NCBI RefSeq assembly: GCF_002865645.1
Contig: NW_020194691.1
Span: 496,001-560,000 of the forward strand
DNA from: Hyaloscypha bicolor E
Taxonomy: Eukaryota > Ascomycota > Leotiomycetes > Helotiales > Hyaloscyphaceae
Length of the DNA stretch: 64,000 bases
Reading direction: 5' to 3'
In this document: one piece after another, positions 59,314 through 64,000 of the stretch
How the letters are laid out: each line of letters begins with the position of its first letter
Position numbering within the stretch: the stretch's first letter is position 1
Program-made: the position numbers and the translations under genes
The notes under the pieces: generated by a model
The model's input: the letters and a program-made list of their open reading frames with translations, nothing else
What the model was told of the DNA's origin: nothing
Database searches by the model: none

Positions 59314-61322
59314 GGCTTGATTGTGGGGCCGAAATTGAGAAAGGTGCTTGGTTATGAAAGATTTTCTTTCTTTAGTAATCGTTCTTGGATTATGTTTTTG
59401 CAATATAGCTAGCCTTTCAGTGGAATCAATTATCCTGCAACCCACGTCAATTTGCAATTTTAGCTTTTCCAAAAAACCCTCAACGCCCACTCCAGCACAT
59501 ACGTGGATGAATGTGGAGAGCGGCACACACGTTCCATGGGAGCTTTTGACCCCTGGCACGGTTTACGTTTCTCCTCGGGGAATTTTGCATGCGATGGGAG
59601 ATAAAACACCTCGTACACTCAGGGCACGTACGGCGATATGGCGACCTAAGGGTTGATTAGATCGCTATGTAAGGAAGGCTTCTTTTATAGCTCCAGAAGG
59701 CGTTAGCCAGTCCTCAACTTGTGATCACGTGATCATCACCTTTCTTCAAGCTCTTGGTGAGTTTTTCTTTCTGTCCTCATGGCTGGGAAATGGTATGAGA
59801 AGAGATGGCGAAAGGATATGTTTGATATTTGACGTTTTCAAAGCTTCTTTTGTGTAGGTAGGAAGGTGGATGGATCTCCTTGCCAATGCTTAGGGGGTTC
59901 TCCCGCTGAGCTAGGGCGAGGAGTTGGCTGTGTAAAACATTTGGGTTCATGCAAGCCTTGAGGTTGTTGGTCTTGAGATTATGAGGTGAGATGGTAGGTG
60001 ATGAAGTAGCGGTGAAGTGAAGCGTGGGGAAGTTACGGGTGCCTGGAAGTGGTTTGTTCGATTTCCCCGAGTTCCCCCGAGTCCGATCTCAGGCTTTATT
60101 TAGCGGAGGTGACCCGTTCCGAATTACTCACTAATTCTCAAAATGAGTAATTAATCAATGGATCGGCCAATGAGTCTACATTGATTGATCACCTATGTAA
60201 TTGACTAATTAATCGTTAAGTTATTTTTAAACTCTCATTTCGGACCTCTCTAGAGAGATTTAAGTTAACTCATTATATTAAAGGCCTTAATAAACAGACC
60301 CGTTCAACTACGAGTGCTGTTTGTGGACATCGGGAATAGAGTCAAGATCTTGGTATGCGTTAGTGTGCCCTATGCATGGCTTAAGGATCCCGCCGTTCCT
60401 CAACCCCAACGCCTAAGCCCACTGCGCTAGAGCTGTGAATGGTTCTCAACCTTCTCGCCCGTTTTGAGGTTACGGTTGGGGCGAGCTGTACGCCTTGGTA
60501 TGCTCCTTATACCTCCCGGGTGGTCTGTGTCTTGAACTAGACCATCGATGTGCATATTGTGCTTTTATTATGTCAAGAACTACACATACTAGGCTTCAAA
60601 AGACAGTCCGAGTTTGATAAGGCGGCGTGGTTGGAGCATTACAAGTAAACACAGAATATATTAGTATCTGTTCAGGCGACCGTAGGAGAATCGAACAAAT
60701 CAAAGTGGGCAATGGTGTCAAAAACGCACACGTCTTCCAGCCTGTCACGCCAAACTCTTTATTCGATTACAGGCACTCAAATCTAAAGAAGTCCAAATAA
60801 CTGCCACAAAATTTCCTACATTCAGTTGACTAGAGTTTTGGTACTAAGGGGTATCATGCAACAATGGGAAGAGTCCATGCCACTCAGCGACAAGCCCCAG
60901 GATGTTTCGATATGCTGCAGCTTCGGGTTATCGAACGTTGAGTTACAAAGACGCTATGTTCGCCGCATTGATCACATTAAATCTCCTTCCGAGAAACGGA
61001 ATGTTTTGCATCTGCCCCGGCACCTTGTTCAACCGAACCTACTAGAGATGTAGAATAGCCGCAGCTCTTTGCATATGGGAAACGAAGTGAAAATGTAGAT
61101 ACTGTCATCCCATGACCCCCTCGGAAAGGCAAAACCAGGCACCCGGCGAAGTTCAGACCGTAGTTGGTACCCTCGTGGTGGATCAGATCGTAGATCCGAT
61201 TAACGGTCGATGGGATCTGTTTGGCCGTTATTGATTCTAGAAGCCCTAAATTTGGTGACAATAGCAGGATGGCGGGCACGAGGGGGACGGAGGGGGATAT
61301 CGTACTCAGATAGCCACCAAAG
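59314..61322. other. Region between PME and the hAT relic, no gene called
   Basis: Normal composition. Frames of 70-130 codons exist, but those near 59167-59559 are antisense to PME, and the others (60826-61053 +, 60977-61279 -) show no recognised domain. The minus frame at 61279-60977 has the least random look (I-P-S-T-V-N-R-I-Y-D-L-I-H-H-E-G) and might be a remnant of a real gene. 60130-60162 contains an 8-bp inverted repeat (ATTACTCA...TGAGTAAT) and 60246-60257 is the palindrome CTCTCTAGAGAG. A GACCCGTTC word occurs at both 60112 and 60298. No RNA gene recognised. Confidence 0.4.
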
Positions 61323-61514
61323 CAGGCTCGGCAAAAATACCTGAGGTATCGATAAGGAATCGATAGTTACTGGTATTAATAAGGTATTAGTAAGTATCGA
61401 TACGTATCGATTCCTTATTGATTCCTTACCGCTTTCTATCCCGCACTCTCTAATTTTTCACTCTCTCTATTCTCACATCTTTTATTCTTATTCTATTTGG
61501 ATTACATACTCAAA
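61323..61514 (+). repeat. 5' end of a hAT element: terminal word and ATCGAT cluster
   Basis: The probable terminus caggctcggcaaaaata at 61323 has the CA(G)G...GGC-A-rich form of hAT ends. It is followed by five ATCGAT/TATCGATA words in 80 bases, arranged as inverted pairs (aaggaatcgat at 61352 and atcgattcctta at 61407). Such repeats are candidate transposase-binding sites. The matching 3' end was not found before the window ends, so the terminus is inferred. Confidence 0.5.
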
Positions 61515-63644
61515 ATGTCTTCTTCGCATGAGCTAGACTCTTCCTCTCTAGCTTCTGCTTTTGTAGATCTAGAACTAGAAGCCCCTTCCAGCCGAAAATT
61601 GAGGGCCCCGGTCTGGAAGTATATACGTAATCCTACTGAGAAGGAGAACCAAGCCTACTTCTATTATATCTATTATAATAAGAAAACGAGAAAGCCATAT
61701 TATACTTCTTTTTCAGAGAATATAAAGAAGTATATATAAGGTGTTTACAAGATCCCTATTGAGATGGCTATTAGTAAGAACCAAGTAATGGTTAATTTGT
61801 AATTAAGGCAATATTACTACTAAGCTACTGGAACGAGTAAGCAAGAGAAGCTTGATACTAAGATCCTGGAAGCTTATCTTAATATCTCGGTTATTCTTGA
61901 AGCTCTAATTACTCTTATTATTATATAGAATCTATCCTATATTCTTATTAAATGGCTAGAGTTTCATATGCTTTGCCAAGCATTTAATCAAGCTATTAAA
62001 GGCAAGATTATAACTTTGTATTCAGGAATTACTAGCTTAGTCAAAGATACTTGAAAAAGGCACTAGGATACCGTATAATAAGTAGTCCAGGCTATACTCT
62101 TACTTATCCATATCTCTCTAGATATCTGGACCTCTCCAAATCAATTACTTTTACTTATAATCTGTAGCCATTTTACTATATATAATAGAAAGTAATAAAA
62201 GGCCCTTCTTGCTTTAAAGCAGGTTCCTGGCCATAGCTCAGAAACTCAAATATTAATCCTTTGGCTAGTTCTTTAAGATTATGGTATTACTTATAAGCTT
62301 GGAGCTATTATATATAATAATGCCTTAATAAATAATATCCTTTATTAATTAGTTTAAAAGGAGCTAAAGGATAAGCTAAGCTTGAACTAGGAGGCAGATT
62401 ACTAGTATATTCACTATCTGGGCTATATTATTAATCTAGTTATATAAGCCTTCTTATTTACAAATCACGTTAGCTTAGAAAACCTTGATTTATATAATAA
62501 GCAGGAGTGGTATACTAGAGTCTTTAATATAATAGAGGTAATAAAGGCCCAGTTTAGGCTAATAGGATCCCTTGGTCAAGTATATAATATTGTGGTTTAT
62601 ATTTATAGGTTAGCTAGAAGAATAGAGGAGTTTTATATACTTGCGAAAAGGCTAATTCTAATAGATAATTATATAAGGTAGAATAGCTAGTATAAGATAC
62701 TTTATATACTACTTGATTTAAGACCGGTAGTAGAAAGGTATTATTAAAACTATAAGGAGGAGCTTAAAGAGGATATCTTGACTCCTAAAGATTAGAAAAA
62801 GCTTTATATAATTAAGGACTTCCTTGTATTCTTTATACGAGCTATTCTTATAGCTGAGGGCTTAACTTCCCTTAATTCTACCCTCTTTATAATAGATATC
62901 TTAATTAAATACCTCTAATAAAAGAATATAAGTTATCCTTTTCTTTTATATAATTTTATATAATTATACTAATTCTAATAGGCTAAATATTAGAAAAGTA
63001 AAGATCTAGAAAAGAGAGACTTCCTTTATTGAATCAAGGCAGTATATAAGGTTCTGGATAATTATTATATAAGAACCGATATGTCTCTAGTTTATACTAC
63101 TATATTAATCTTAAATCTTTATAATTATATAAGGTATATTAAGATATACTAGCCAAAGAAATAGTTAAAGCCAGTCTTAGCTAAGGTTAAAAAGTTCTGG
63201 GAGAAATATTGGGAAAGGCCTATTATTATACCTATACTACTAGCTTTTTGGTATAAAGGCTTGTCTTATAAGATACCAGAACTAGATATATATAATTATA
63301 TTACCTTGTCTCTTAGAGCAGAAGCTCGTCCTATAAGTCAAGACAAGTTTGAGGACTATAACTTACTAGAATCATATAATCCTAGTAAATAGGGGGCCCT
63401 TATATAGTAGTATTAGGATATATAGAGATAATACTGGCCAAGACTCTCTCTTATAGCTATTAATATCCTCTCTATTCTATTAATAAGTAATAAGCCAGAG
63501 AAAGTATTTTTAGGAGAATATTATATAGTAAGCTGGGATAGGGTATAAATAGAAGCAGAGATAATTGAGATATAAGAGTACTTAAAATACTAGAAAAGAA
63601 GTAGGATTCTGAATACTTTCCTTAAGACTAAAAGAGTAATCTAA
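61515..63644 (+). pseudogene. hAT-family transposase (BED finger to hATC dimerisation domain), RIP-killed
   Basis: ATG at 61515 in context tcaaaATG. The frame stays colinear for 709 codons to TAA at 63642-63644, with many internal TAG/TAA and no net frameshift. Residues about 36-75 hold a BED-type finger (W-K-Y-I, F-Y-Y-I-Y-Y, N-I-K-K-Y) in which Cys and His ligand positions read Tyr. The catalytic core reads S-L-D-I-W-T-S-P-N near 62110 and H-S-S-E-T near 62235. The C-terminal dimerisation region is clear at 63440-63560: A-I-N-I-L-S-I, S-N-K-P-E-K-V-F-L-G, S-W-D-R-V and I-E-A-E-I-I-E. hAT transposases cut and paste with 8-bp target duplications. This copy cannot be active. It may be of the group that once mobilised the PME-borne element, but the termini differ, so that is not shown. 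Confidence 0.85.
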
Positions 63645-64000
63645 AAAAGAAGAGAGATTCTATACTTTTTATATAATACTTTAAGGCCAGATTAGAATCT
63701 CTTTTCTTAGTTTTTAGGTACTATATAAAAGTAATTGCAATTATAAGTAAAATCAAAAGAGGGTAAATATTGAGAGCTTAATATAGTCTATTAAATATTA
63801 TATAAAAGCCAGGTAATTATATAATATAAAGAGAGTAAGTAGCTCTATCTAGAACCTATAAACTTACTAGCCAGGATAAGCTCCAGGCTTTGAAACCTGT
63901 CCACTTTATATAATTTTAGGAGATTTAGGCTTTTCTCTAGAACCTCCCTCTTCTCTATTATTATTAATATCTTATATAGTATATTGGGTCACATGACTAT
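63645..64000. other. 3' flank of the hAT transposase relic
   Basis: AT-rich with occasional normal words (caggctttgaaacctgtcc near 63881). No matching terminal repeat to 61323 was found, so the element probably extends beyond the window. Confidence 0.4.

Noticed and set aside
59167..59559. 130-codon minus-strand frame
   Set aside because: Antisense to the last PME exon and its 3' flank; Arg/Ser-rich composition is typical of a shadow frame.
60361..60450. tRNA-like or SINE-like box A (minus strand, TAGCGCAGTGGG near 60420)
   Set aside because: No box B at the right spacing and no cloverleaf can be formed; a single box-A-like word is not enough.

Overview
The window looks like a piece of a filamentous ascomycete (Pezizomycotina) genome with strong repeat-induced point mutation (RIP). 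Most of it is very AT-rich, nearly free of CpA/TpG, full of TpA, and without open frames. The AT-rich blocks are decayed transposons. Where the window holds a mutated and a less mutated copy of the same repeat, most differences are C to T or G to A. Two short stretches of normal composition carry the only host genes: a secreted pectin methylesterase (PME) and a membrane protein. The PME suggests a plant-associated fungus. Species cannot be named from the sequence alone.

Layout. 1-3187: Ty1/copia copy A (+ strand), with an unexplained 0.5 kb segment inside. 3188-4711: fragment of a giant Ty3/gypsy family. 4712-30398: copia copy B (- strand), split by a 6.1 kb chromodomain gypsy (D, 5256-11336) and a 13.3 kb gypsy (F, 16272-29608) that has an extra large ORF beyond its integrase. 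30399-34690: relic of another gypsy integrase on the + strand. 34690-37390: GC-normal island with a membrane-protein gene broken by one TAG. 37390-38896: unidentified AT-rich relic. 38897-54210: a pogo/Fot1-like DNA transposon, split by copia copy C (38961-52192), which is itself split by gypsy E (42835-49524). 54211-59313: upstream region and body of the PME gene. A 2.8 kb hAT-type element (55551-58387, perfect 8-bp target duplication) sits in a PME exon; it carries a 1.2 kb pogo-like deletion derivative, which in turn carries an unmutated solo LTR of family F. 59314-61322: non-coding or decayed. 61323 to the end: a RIP-killed hAT transposase.

Nothing here forms a working pathway; the window records sequential transposition and silencing. 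The order of events can be read from nesting: the pogo element is older than copia C, which is older than gypsy E; copia B is older than gypsies D and F; the PME was intact before the hAT element arrived. Both host genes carry TAG stops of the kind RIP makes. Most transposon calls rest on recognising conserved retroelement or transposase residues through the mutations, and on LTR, inverted-repeat and target-duplication matches; internal coding limits are approximate.
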